From the NCBI GenBank assembly GCA_030740295.1, contig JASLXP010000215.1, positions 1-15,638 on the forward strand: DNA of 15,638 nt. Reading direction: 5' to 3'. The notes beneath the pieces were generated by a model. It did no database searches. It had not been told where the DNA came from and saw only the letters and a list, made by a program, of their open reading frames with translations. The DNA is from Planctomycetota bacterium. GTDB taxonomy: Bacteria; Planctomycetota; PUPC01; JACPCR01. Shown here one piece after another: positions 8,805 through 15,408 of this stretch; position 1 is the first letter of the stretch, and every line of letters begins with the position of its first letter. The position numbers were made by a program, and so were the translations under genes.

Positions 8805-9452
8805 CTACCAAGACCTGGAACTGCCTGCCTTGAAAGTAGCTTGCCAGTGTCCTGCATCAATCCACTCCACATGTGAATCGGCGAACAGGACGTTGCCACC
8901 AGTTTCAAAATGGTTGTCCCTGATGTCAGGTGACCGAGACAGCCCGGATTCCACGGAATCAGAAAGCAGCCAGGTGATATCCCCCGTAACGTCTGCCATG
9001 GATCGAGTCTTCAGAGTTGGCTGGGACAATTCATATCCTGCCTTGTCAAAAATGTGATAGCTGTGGTAATCGTAGCTGTGGCCGATTCCACCGGAACGAC
9101 CGCCTTCAGCGTTGTCTGCCAGGTCTTCATGCTTATCCACGCGATTCCCAGTCGAGATGCATATGAAGAGTTCGAGGCTATTTGCGCACAGAGGGTATAA
9201 CGCGCGAAGATCGTCCTCCTCCACATTCGCGGTCGGTGGGAATTTGCCCGACCAGTAGGTGTCGTACATATTGAAAGCCATCCCGAGTTCTCTCAGGTTG
9301 TTTTGACAGTGCTGTATTTTGGCCCTCTCTCGCACCAACTGAACTCCCGCGAAGAAGATGGTGGACATAACGCCAATGATGCTGACAGAGACGACAAGTT
9401 CAATAAATGTGAAACCAGGTGCCGAAGAAGGGTGCTTGCTGAAGGGGGACAT
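8805..9452 (-). CDS. Type II secretion/type IV pilus-like pseudopilin with H-x-DG-like C-terminal motif
   Basis: Product of 215 residues. It has a prepilin leader: MSPFSKHPSSAPG (1-13), then the mature start FTFIELVVSVSIIGVM with the conserved Glu at mature position 5, then a hydrophobic helix to ~38. Cleavage after Gly13 by a prepilin peptidase is expected, giving an inner-membrane or filament-associated protein. The middle (RAKIQHCQNNLRELGMAFNM) matches the family segment after the helix. The C-terminus NHFETGGNVLFADSHVEW corresponds to the H-x9-DG motif of the DUF1559-like pseudopilins abundant in Planctomycetota and Lentisphaerota, here changed to H-x10-DS. No assembly ATPase or prepilin peptidase is nearby, as is usual for these scattered paralogues. 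No clear Shine-Dalgarno sequence precedes the ATG. It is the first of three minus-strand genes; its exact role is unknown. Confidence 0.88.
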   Translation of the reverse strand: MSPFSKHPSSAPGFTFIELVVSVSIIGVMSTIFFAGVQLVRERAKIQHCQNNLRELGMAFNMYDTYWSGKFPPTANVEEDDLRALYPLCANSLELFICISTGNRVDKHEDLADNAEGGRSGGIGHSYDYHSYHIFDKAGYELSQPTLKTRSMADVTGDITWLLSDSVESGLSRSPDIRDNHFETGGNVLFADSHVEWIDAGHWQATFKAGSSRSW

Positions 9453-9568
9453 GTGGATTTGAAGATACCCGGCTCATCTTTCCTTTGTGGGAGAAGGGAA
9501 GGAGCGACATATGTTGTGCTTCTGGTATCTGCCGGGATTGAACCAGAATGCACAGAGCTTTGTGAGCA

Positions 9569-9618
9569 AATGGGTATCCAAAGTCAGAGTGGGCACTATG
9601 ACTTTGGGATAATCCATT
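9569..9618. repeat. Long imperfect inverted repeat (hairpin) upstream of the pseudopilin gene
   Basis: The left half 9569-9591 pairs with the right half 9594-9618. The paired blocks are AATGG/CCATT, TATCC/GGATA, AAAGTCA/TGACTTT and AGTG/CACT, giving 21 base pairs interrupted only by a small internal loop (G against AT), one bulged G and one G-A mismatch, around a GG centre. There is no T-run on either side, so it is not a standard intrinsic terminator. It could be a structured 5' leader of the pseudopilin mRNA, a regulator site or a remnant of a small palindromic mobile repeat. Confidence 0.6.
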
Positions 9619-9621
9619 ATA
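9616..9621 (-). promoter_or_regulatory. Candidate -10 element for the pseudopilin gene
   Basis: The minus strand reads a perfect TATAAT here, 163 bases upstream of the pseudopilin ATG. The -35 side is weak: TTGCAG lies only 14 bases away and the hexamer at 17 bases is AAATTG. If used, transcription would start inside the right arm of the long hairpin. Sigma-70 consensus may not apply well in this organism. Confidence 0.28.
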
Positions 9622-9681
9622 GTAGGGGGGTTGCCCTGCAATTTTTTAGGAGAACCTCACGATTATCACGCTGATATAGCC

Positions 9682-9695
9682 ATCTGGCGCCAGAT
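9682..9695. repeat. Perfect 14-base palindrome
   Basis: ATCTGGCGCCAGAT is fully self-complementary with no spacer. It sits in the middle of the divergent intergenic region, about 230 bases from the pseudopilin start and 390 bases from the GH42-like start. Such a site could bind a dimeric regulator; no regulator gene is present in the window. Confidence 0.4.
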
Positions 9696-9965
9696 ACCGA
9701 TCAGATCTTGAACCGTTCCAATAAAGGATATGGTTCAGAGGCAGTACACTTTCGGGGATGCTGACCTATATTTGGACGCTGGCCAACGCGTCTCTTACGC
9801 CCTGTCTGGGCATAGCGATGCAGCACCTGATCTGAAAGTGGCGATGCGGCCAACGTCCAACGGCCCCCGGCTTCGAGGCCTGGCCAAGAGCGGTCCGCGC
9901 CACCAATTGCCATCCAAATGTACACCATGTGGTTACTCAGCCCCCGGCCCTGAAGCGGCAGGACC

Positions 9966-9994
9966 TTGACTCAACTGATGTGAAACCGTAAACA
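9966..9994 (+). promoter_or_regulatory. Candidate promoter of the GH42-like gene
   Basis: TTGACT at 9966-9971 matches the -35 consensus in five of six positions and is followed after exactly 17 bases by TAAACA at 9989-9994, a weak -10 (three of six). Transcription from here would leave a leader of about 85 bases before the ATG at 10088. A second possible -10, TATAGA at 10027-10032, has no matching -35. Confidence 0.28.
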
Positions 9995-10074
9995 GAATCA
10001 TGCAACCCGGATCTGGCCTAATCCACTATAGACTGATGAAATTACAGGATTCTCACCGAAGAAGGTTGGTTTAG

Positions 10075-10081
10075 AGAGGAG
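10075..10081 (+). promoter_or_regulatory. Ribosome binding site of the GH42-like gene
   Basis: AGAGGAG ends six bases before the ATG at 10088. It decides the start: the other ATG at 10083 is out of frame with the long gene and only one base from the site, too close to be used. Confidence 0.75.
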
Positions 10082-10087
10082 CATGAT

Positions 10088-13000
10088 ATGGACCGATTGG
10101 CTTTGCTCACTCTCCTCTGTGCCCTCATGCCTGGGGTTGAGAGTGTCTTTGGAGAGGAAGCAGCGAGTACCTATTCCCCGTTGGTCATTCGGAAGACAGA
10201 ACAGACGCCTAAGGTGGACGGCAAGCTGGATGAGTTATGCTGGCGAAAGGCGGACCAACGTGCACTTCGGCACTACGCTGGCCGCGAACTGAAGGTCGGC
10301 GGATCCGTGGCCCTCTGCTACGACAGGAAGAACTTGTACGCCGCCCTCTGGCTCAAGGAACCGATGCTGGAGAAGATCAGGTCCGCCGCCGCGCCCGATG
10401 GCCTGTGGAACGGAGAGGTGATCGAGTGGTTCATCTGCCCGAGTGAGGACGGGCTCGACTATTTCCAATTGGCCTGGAACCCGGCGGGCCGCGCGGCCGC
10501 CTATAGGTGCCGGTCCAAGGGGGCCGGCGGATCGTTTCAGTCGGACAGGACATGGCAGCCTAAGTGGAAGAGGGCGGCTGTGGTTGGCAAGAAGGGCTGG
10601 ACAACTGAGGCGGTAATCCCCCTGTCCGAGATGGGACTCAAGGCGCCCAAGGACGGTGCTGTGTGGCGGATCAATCTATGCCGTCATCGCGTGGTTGAGA
10701 AGGACGGAGACAAGCCCCAATGGAGCGCGCTGTCGCCGACCGGCACGAGTGGGTTCCATTCAATTGACCGGTTCGAGGATGTTTATTTCGGAAAATATGT
10801 CGAAATCGCAGCCGCGACTCGACGGGACGGTCCGTTGAAGGCGCTCATCGGTTGCTGGAATTCCCGATTTGGGTACGGGGCGATCTTCGATCCGCATGGT
10901 CAGCTCGACCGCGCCCTGGGTAGCGATCATGTGCAGATACGCGTCAAGGCCCCACACAGCAGCGCGATGGCACACTGGCCGAAGCGCGCTCACGAGCTGT
11001 CCGCTTACCATGTGATTGTTCTGACCGACGTACCAGCCACCGCATTCAGCGTGAAGCAGCTTCAGCATCTCCGGCGGTATGTGACCGACGGCGGCACGTT
11101 GATCCTCATGGGGGCGATGGGCGGCTGGAAGCACAAGCCCGAGGACGGCTGGTATACATCGCCGCTCGGCGATCTGATGCCGCTGCAGCACACGCCGCGG
11201 ACCGGCCGCGTTGAAATGCGACAGATCCAGCCAGTGGACGTGAGCCACCCGCTGCTGCGTGGTCTGCCACTGGCCGACTCAGGCCTGTGCGCCGGCACGC
11301 AGGTTACAAAGCCGACCGATAATGCAAACGTCATCGCTGTTGCCGGCGAAGGCCCGTTCATTGCCGAGAAAAAAGCAGGCAAGGGCCGCGTCATCCAGAT
11401 TACCGGGCACTATGCTCACAAGGCCACCTGGGTTCCCATCTCAGACTTCAAGCGCGATTTCTTCATGTCGGCGTCCTACCCGGCTTTCTGGGACAACCTG
11501 GTTCAATACGCCACTGGTAAACCCGTTGCACATTCGGCAGCGCGCCCAACCCCCAAGACGAAAGAGGACTTCGCCGTCTCCTGCGACGTGATTCGCGACA
11601 ACTACGGTTACCTGTTTGCCCCCGGGGACACGATCAGTCTCAAACCGAACATCAAGGGACGCGTGGACTACCCGTACGAAGTGGATGTGACTCTCAGGGA
11701 TGCCGATGGCAAGACGACGCCCGCGGGACGGTACGCGCTCAAAGATGCCGAACACGAATTGCGCATTGAACTTCCCTATCTCGACCGAGGCCGCTACGCC
11801 GTGCGCCTGGATGTGAAGAAGAACGGCAAGCTCGTGGATTCGGCAGATGCGCCGATCGCCGTGACGCTGCCGCTCCTGGCGGAGGACGAATTCGGGTTCT
11901 CGATCATCTTTCATCACGACTACATGGGTGAGGTGGACATGAGACGAATTGTCCAAGAGCTTAAGTCCGTCGGCTTCACGGGTGTCGCCTGGGTGGGAAG
12001 CCATATCTACGGGAGTTACAACGGTAGCTACCGCATGTGGACCCGGTCGCGTAACACCGCCATCATCCAGGAAGCCGGATTGAGGACAGCGCCGGTCTGG
12101 TATGCCGGACTGCTTGATATTCACGGGGGACGCAAGAAAGCGGGGACGACCGACCGGACCTCCGGCCGCCGTGTGCCGGAGATGGCCTTTCCAGATAAAG
12201 ACCACCTGCCTTACGCCCACTTCTGGCAGGCGGCGCTTCACAAACTCTACGGTCGCATGCCCTTGACGGAGAGCTATGCCGCGCACGACGAGATTGGCGG
12301 CCTGCATTTCGCCGGCGCCGACGGGGAACGCTTGAAGAAGGCTTTTGAGACGGCAACGGGTGTTCCAGCCGGTTCGCCTGACGGCACGCCAATGGGCGCC
12401 TACCAGTTCATGAAATACAAGCTCAAGGCTGTCGCCAACTACGCGTGGCTGAGTCGCTCCGTCAATGATGCTCATTCGCCTCATTTGCACCTGGACTGCA
12501 TCATCAGCCCGAACTCGCTTGGCGGTCACTCATCGCCCGTCCTGGATGTGGCGGGAACGGCGTCTTCACTCGGCGCCACTTCTCCGGACGTCTACCACTA
12601 TGGCGAGCAGAAGCTCTACGTGAAGTCGCTGAGCAGCATGGCGATCATCTGGTCCGCCACGGACTTCGGGCGCCTGTCCAGGCCGGGCTTTACAGGTGGC
12701 AACCTGAACAATGCATATTACATGGAGTTCCCCGAGCAGGTCTTTGCGGCCATTTCCTGCGGCACCCGGAACTTCCAGGTATTCTCGTACGGCACCACCA
12801 GCTTCGAAAAGAACGGGCGTAAGGACTCGCGCTTTGCGGAGATCGCCAGGAGGACCACCGCCGAAGCGGGCCGCATCGGGCGCACCCTCAACCACTGTGA
12901 TCGTTCCCGCGCGCGTGTGGCCATGCTGTATCCCCACACGGCTCACATGTGGCTTTCCATGGGAAAAGCCTTCAACGACGACTACCTGGAGATGACCGGG

Positions 13001-14137
13001 AACTCCAGGCAGTACCTCGGTCTCGCCGGCGGTGTGCAGGCCCAGTACGATGTACTGCGTAAGATGTTCGGTCACGTGGACGTACTCTTCGACGAGCAGG
13101 TCCAACGCGGCGACCTGGGCAACTACGACTTATGCGTTCTCGGTTACAGCCGGCAGACGGAAGCGAGAACTCTTCGAGAACTGCGCCGCTTCGCCGAGCG
13201 CGGCGGCACGATTCTGGTCAGCAGCGACTCAGCTCGACTGGACGAGTACAACCGCCCAACTGACATCCTTACCCGGGTCCTGCCGGCGACAGTGGGCCCT
13301 GAACGGATCGTCTCCACCGACTATTCCAGCACGCGCATAACGAATCAGTCTGCGCTCTTCAGCCGCGGTAACGCTCTCGAGCCCAAACCCAAAGCCGCAG
13401 TTCTGTTCACTTTTGCGGACAAGGAACCCGCCTGCGTCAGCAACTCCCTGGGCGGTGGAGAGGCTTTCGTCCTTGGCATGCCGATCGGGGCTCTCAGGGC
13501 TGAAGTCAACAAGGCCAAGATGAAACTCCTAGCCGACGTTCTCAATCTGCGTGTCCGTCTGATTTCCAAACCGGACGACGGCGAATTCAGCGCTGTCACC
13601 TTCCTTTCCAAGCGCGGCGACAACCGGATCTTCATGATAGCCAATCACAACAAGAAAGAGGCCACCACGCGGATAACGGCTTCATCCGACGCCGATGAGG
13701 CGGAGCACATCCTTGCCGACATCGTCACCGGCGAGAAAGTGCCTTTCACCGTCATGGACGACGAGCTTTCGTTTAAGGTCACCTGTCCTGACCGCTGGGG
13801 CCGCGCCCTGGCGTTGTTGCCCGTAGAGCCGGCTTCCATTCAAGTCAGCGCCTCGGTACCCGCGGACATCGGCAGCAAACTCATGATCGTCGTCCGCATA
13901 CTGGGCGCTGACGCCCAGCCCCTGCGCAGCACGCTGCCCTTCGACCTGGAGGTCAAAGATCCGTCCGGCGCCGTGCGCGACGACCTTTCCGGTGTTCGGG
14001 TGGCCGACCGCGGCGTGTATGTCTTCGCCATGGAATGGCCCGTGAACGCCAGACGGGGCGAGTGGACGGTAAGCGTCAGGGAGAGGATCAGCGGCCACTC
14101 CGACGAGGCGAGATGGCAGACACGAAGCCGTCAGTGA
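10088..14137 (+). CDS. Secreted GH42-like glycoside hydrolase with N-terminal CBM9-like and glutamine-amidotransferase-like domains
   Basis: Product of 1349 residues. Residues 1-22 are a signal peptide. Residues ~32-240 fit the CBM9/DOMON-like pattern (TPKVDGKLDELCW at the front, NGEVIEWFICPSEDG in the middle, WTTEAVIPLSEMGL, FEDVYFGKYVEI at the end). Residues ~250-480 form a class-I glutamine-amidotransferase-like fold (LQHLRRYVTDGGTLILMG) without the nucleophile-elbow Cys. After an Ig-like stretch (~495-595), residues ~600-930 look like a beta-galactosidase-type TIM barrel (DMRRIVQELKSVGFTGVAWV; the DE at 734-735 in AAHDEIGGLHF and E880 in YYMEFPEQ are candidate catalytic acids). Residues ~940-1060 form a second amidotransferase-like domain, as in the middle domain of GH42 enzymes, also without Cys (RRFAERGGTILVSSDS). 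The tail is beta-rich with an Ig-like end (~1250-1335). GH42 enzymes release beta-galactose; the actual substrate and even the family number are uncertain. Transcribed away from the pseudopilin cluster. Confidence 0.82.
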   Translation: MDRLALLTLLCALMPGVESVFGEEAASTYSPLVIRKTEQTPKVDGKLDELCWRKADQRALRHYAGRELKVGGSVALCYDRKNLYAALWLKEPMLEKIRSAAAPDGLWNGEVIEWFICPSEDGLDYFQLAWNPAGRAAAYRCRSKGAGGSFQSDRTWQPKWKRAAVVGKKGWTTEAVIPLSEMGLKAPKDGAVWRINLCRHRVVEKDGDKPQWSALSPTGTSGFHSIDRFEDVYFGKYVEIAAATRRDGPLKALIGCWNSRFGYGAIFDPHGQLDRALGSDHVQIRVKAPHSSAMAHWPKRAHELSAYHVIVLTDVPATAFSVKQLQHLRRYVTDGGTLILMGAMGGWKHKPEDGWYTSPLGDLMPLQHTPRTGRVEMRQIQPVDVSHPLLRGLPLADSGLCAGTQVTKPTDNANVIAVAGEGPFIAEKKAGKGRVIQITGHYAHKATWVPISDFKRDFFMSASYPAFWDNLVQYATGKPVAHSAARPTPKTKEDFAVSCDVIRDNYGYLFAPGDTISLKPNIKGRVDYPYEVDVTLRDADGKTTPAGRYALKDAEHELRIELPYLDRGRYAVRLDVKKNGKLVDSADAPIAVTLPLLAEDEFGFSIIFHHDYMGEVDMRRIVQELKSVGFTGVAWVGSHIYGSYNGSYRMWTRSRNTAIIQEAGLRTAPVWYAGLLDIHGGRKKAGTTDRTSGRRVPEMAFPDKDHLPYAHFWQAALHKLYGRMPLTESYAAHDEIGGLHFAGADGERLKKAFETATGVPAGSPDGTPMGAYQFMKYKLKAVANYAWLSRSVNDAHSPHLHLDCIISPNSLGGHSSPVLDVAGTASSLGATSPDVYHYGEQKLYVKSLSSMAIIWSATDFGRLSRPGFTGGNLNNAYYMEFPEQVFAAISCGTRNFQVFSYGTTSFEKNGRKDSRFAEIARRTTAEAGRIGRTLNHCDRSRARVAMLYPHTAHMWLSMGKAFNDDYLEMTGNSRQYLGLAGGVQAQYDVLRKMFGHVDVLFDEQVQRGDLGNYDLCVLGYSRQTEARTLRELRRFAERGGTILVSSDSARLDEYNRPTDILTRVLPATVGPERIVSTDYSSTRITNQSALFSRGNALEPKPKAAVLFTFADKEPACVSNSLGGGEAFVLGMPIGALRAEVNKAKMKLLADVLNLRVRLISKPDDGEFSAVTFLSKRGDNRIFMIANHNKKEATTRITASSDADEAEHILADIVTGEKVPFTVMDDELSFKVTCPDRWGRALALLPVEPASIQVSASVPADIGSKLMIVVRILGADAQPLRSTLPFDLEVKDPSGAVRDDLSGVRVADRGVYVFAMEWPVNARRGEWTVSVRERISGHSDEARWQTRSRQ

Positions 14138-14436
14138 AGTGGTGATTCCATCATCAATGATGGCCAGGTTTCTCATGTCCCGGGCCAGCTCCGGGTTGGT
14201 GAGTCGAGCCCTGTCCTGCTGCGATTCAAGGTCCAGGAATGTCGCTTCTCGCCTGTTCGCGACCATCCGGGCAGGGGGTTAGCATTGCCTCGGTCCCAGA
14301 GGTGCGCATGTGGGCGATCTGTAGGCAGTTTCGATTTCTTTCAGATATGCAGGTCTATCGATCATGCATGAAAATTCGGAGTTAGACTCCGAACTTTCAT
14401 AGAAGAACGAACCAACGAAACCTGTTGCAACCTTAC
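14138..14436. other. 299-base gap between convergent genes, with a possible coding remnant
   Basis: No complete gene is visible. On the minus strand a frame bounded by a TAA and starting at ATG 14266 reads about 43 plausible residues (REATFLDLESQQDRARL, then NPELARDMRNLAIIDDG) before it runs into the end of the GH42-like gene; it has no ribosome binding site. Short palindromes occur at 14148-14163 (CCATCAT, CA, ATGATGG) and 14362-14371 (TCATGCATGA), and a terminator-like hairpin at 14375-14393. Confidence 0.5.
14371..14393 (-). terminator. Possible intrinsic terminator of the Ldh_2-family gene
   Basis: A perfect 8-base-pair stem (TTCGGAGT at 14375-14382 and ACTCCGAA at 14386-14393) closes on a 3-base loop. 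On the minus strand it is followed by TTTTC and begins 43 bases beyond the stop of the Ldh_2-family gene. The stem is only half G/C and the T-run is short, so it would be weak. It could serve the plus-strand GH42-like gene too, but that side lacks a T-run. Confidence 0.4.
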
Positions 14437-15408
14437 TTAAGCCCAGGGCGTTTCCACACCCACCTTCTCCGCAATCGTGGTCAACGCGTTCTGATGCTCT
14501 GTCCCGACCGGGATGCCGATTCTTCGCCATTCCTGTTCGTATTCGTGCTCCATGTTACCCGGCAGGAGGGCTCGGTCCTGCCCGGCCATGGGCAGGCATT
14601 GGTGCGCGGACTCAGTATAGGCATCCATTTCGCGAAGGAAGACGTCCATGGGTAGAAAACTTTCGATATCGATGGCCAATATGAATGAGCCCTGGTTTGA
14701 GGCCGGCCATTTGATGGCGTCATTGTGGTAAAGGTCGCTGACGCCGGACAGGATTTTTGCCAGGGCCGCACAGGTGGCGCCGAGGCCGAGAGTCTTAAAG
14801 AAGGCGACCGGGTAGGTCTTTTTCAGTTCGTCCTCTGCGGGGAGCATGTTGATGGACATGTCGATCAACAGTGGTGGCTGATCTCTGTGAGGAAAGCCAA
14901 AACTCATCGGGCTGCCCCCGCCGACATTAGTGACCTCCCAGATGGCAGGCTCGATCTTGAAATAGTGCGACGAAACAGAAAATCCGGCGCAGCCTTCTTT
15001 GATGATCATGTGGGTGTACTTCCCCGCGCTGCCGAAATGATGGTGATTGCGCGTGGTGACCGCGCCGAGCCCGAACTCCTTCGCCTTGGCAATGGCCATT
15101 TCCGTTCCCATATGACAGGGCATGTGGCCGAGCCCTCCGTCGCCATCAATGACCACAGTGGTGGGCCGCTCCTGGACTATCTTCAACTCGGGCGTGGGAT
15201 TCATATTGCCATTGAGGACATGCGTTGCATACGTGCGTGTCTGCCGCGTGCCGTGGCTGAACACGCCGCGCAGGTCGGTATGGACGAGGAGGTCAGTGAT
15301 GACGGTGGCGTCTTCATCGGACATGCCAACTTTGAGGTAAATCTCTCTGGTGAGTTTCGTGAGGTCTTCGACGGAAACGCGAGTGAATTCTTTGGGAAGG
15401 GCTTTCAT
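14437..15408 (-). CDS. Ldh_2-family (malate/L-lactate dehydrogenase-like) NAD(P)-dependent oxidoreductase
   Basis: Product of 323 residues with no signal peptide, so cytoplasmic. Family hallmarks: TDLRGVFSHG (44-53) with the SHG His proposed as catalytic acid/base in characterised members, VVIDGDGGLGH (85-95), the nucleotide-site segment VTTRNHHHFGSAGKY (117-131), GGSPMSFGFP (164-173), LLIDMS (180-185) and a C-terminal LLPGNMEHEYEQEWRRIGIP (281-300). Members reduce 2-oxo acids such as oxaloacetate, diketogulonate or oxalurate-type substrates; the substrate here cannot be told. Two oddities: the Arg usually five residues after the SHG Ser is Gln (with Arg one earlier), and the segment between DMS and the next conserved helix is about 25 residues shorter than in AllD-like members. 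The frame extends upstream to 15462, but the ATG at 15408 fits the family's N-terminus better; no clear Shine-Dalgarno sequence helps. It may process sugar acids released by its neighbours (inference). Confidence 0.85.
   Translation of the reverse strand: MKALPKEFTRVSVEDLTKLTREIYLKVGMSDEDATVITDLLVHTDLRGVFSHGTRQTRTYATHVLNGNMNPTPELKIVQERPTTVVIDGDGGLGHMPCHMGTEMAIAKAKEFGLGAVTTRNHHHFGSAGKYTHMIIKEGCAGFSVSSHYFKIEPAIWEVTNVGGGSPMSFGFPHRDQPPLLIDMSINMLPAEDELKKTYPVAFFKTLGLGATCAALAKILSGVSDLYHNDAIKWPASNQGSFILAIDIESFLPMDVFLREMDAYTESAHQCLPMAGQDRALLPGNMEHEYEQEWRRIGIPVGTEHQNALTTIAEKVGVETPWA

Larger units (their letters stand above)
9453..10087. other. 635-base intergenic region between divergent genes
   Basis: I see no convincing gene. 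Short open frames at 9730-9969 (+) and 9701-9928 (-) resemble nothing I know and have no ribosome binding site. The region holds a long imperfect hairpin (9569-9618), a perfect palindrome (9682-9695), a consensus minus-strand TATAAT and a possible plus-strand promoter, so it probably contains the control regions of the pseudopilin gene on the left and the GH42-like gene on the right. Confidence 0.6.

Noticed and set aside
9520..9551. tRNA 3'-end-like sequence on the minus strand (GGTTCAATCC followed by ACCA)
   Set aside because: The T-stem has a mismatch and a wobble, the acceptor strand has no partner upstream and the CCA is out of register, so no cloverleaf can be built.
9303..9674. Plus-strand open frame of 123 codons overlapping the pseudopilin start
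   Set aside because: Its first half is the antisense of the prepilin signal region and the rest crosses the long hairpin; no homology or ribosome binding site is visible.
9610..10031. Two similar 13-base words, TAATCCATTATAG at 9610 and TAATCCACTATAG at 10019
   Set aside because: A single pair with one mismatch in a 635-base region is about what chance gives, and the surroundings are not similar, so I do not call it a repeat family.
11441..12529. Minus-strand open frame of 362 codons antisense to the GH42-like gene
   Set aside because: It is rich in Arg, Val and Gly as typical of shadow frames in G/C-rich coding DNA, and the sense strand encodes the barrel domain.
14148..14195. Short inverted repeats after the GH42-like gene (14148-14163 and CCCGG/CCGGG at 14179-14195) as a terminator
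   Set aside because: The first has only a two-base loop and neither is followed by a T-run on the plus strand.
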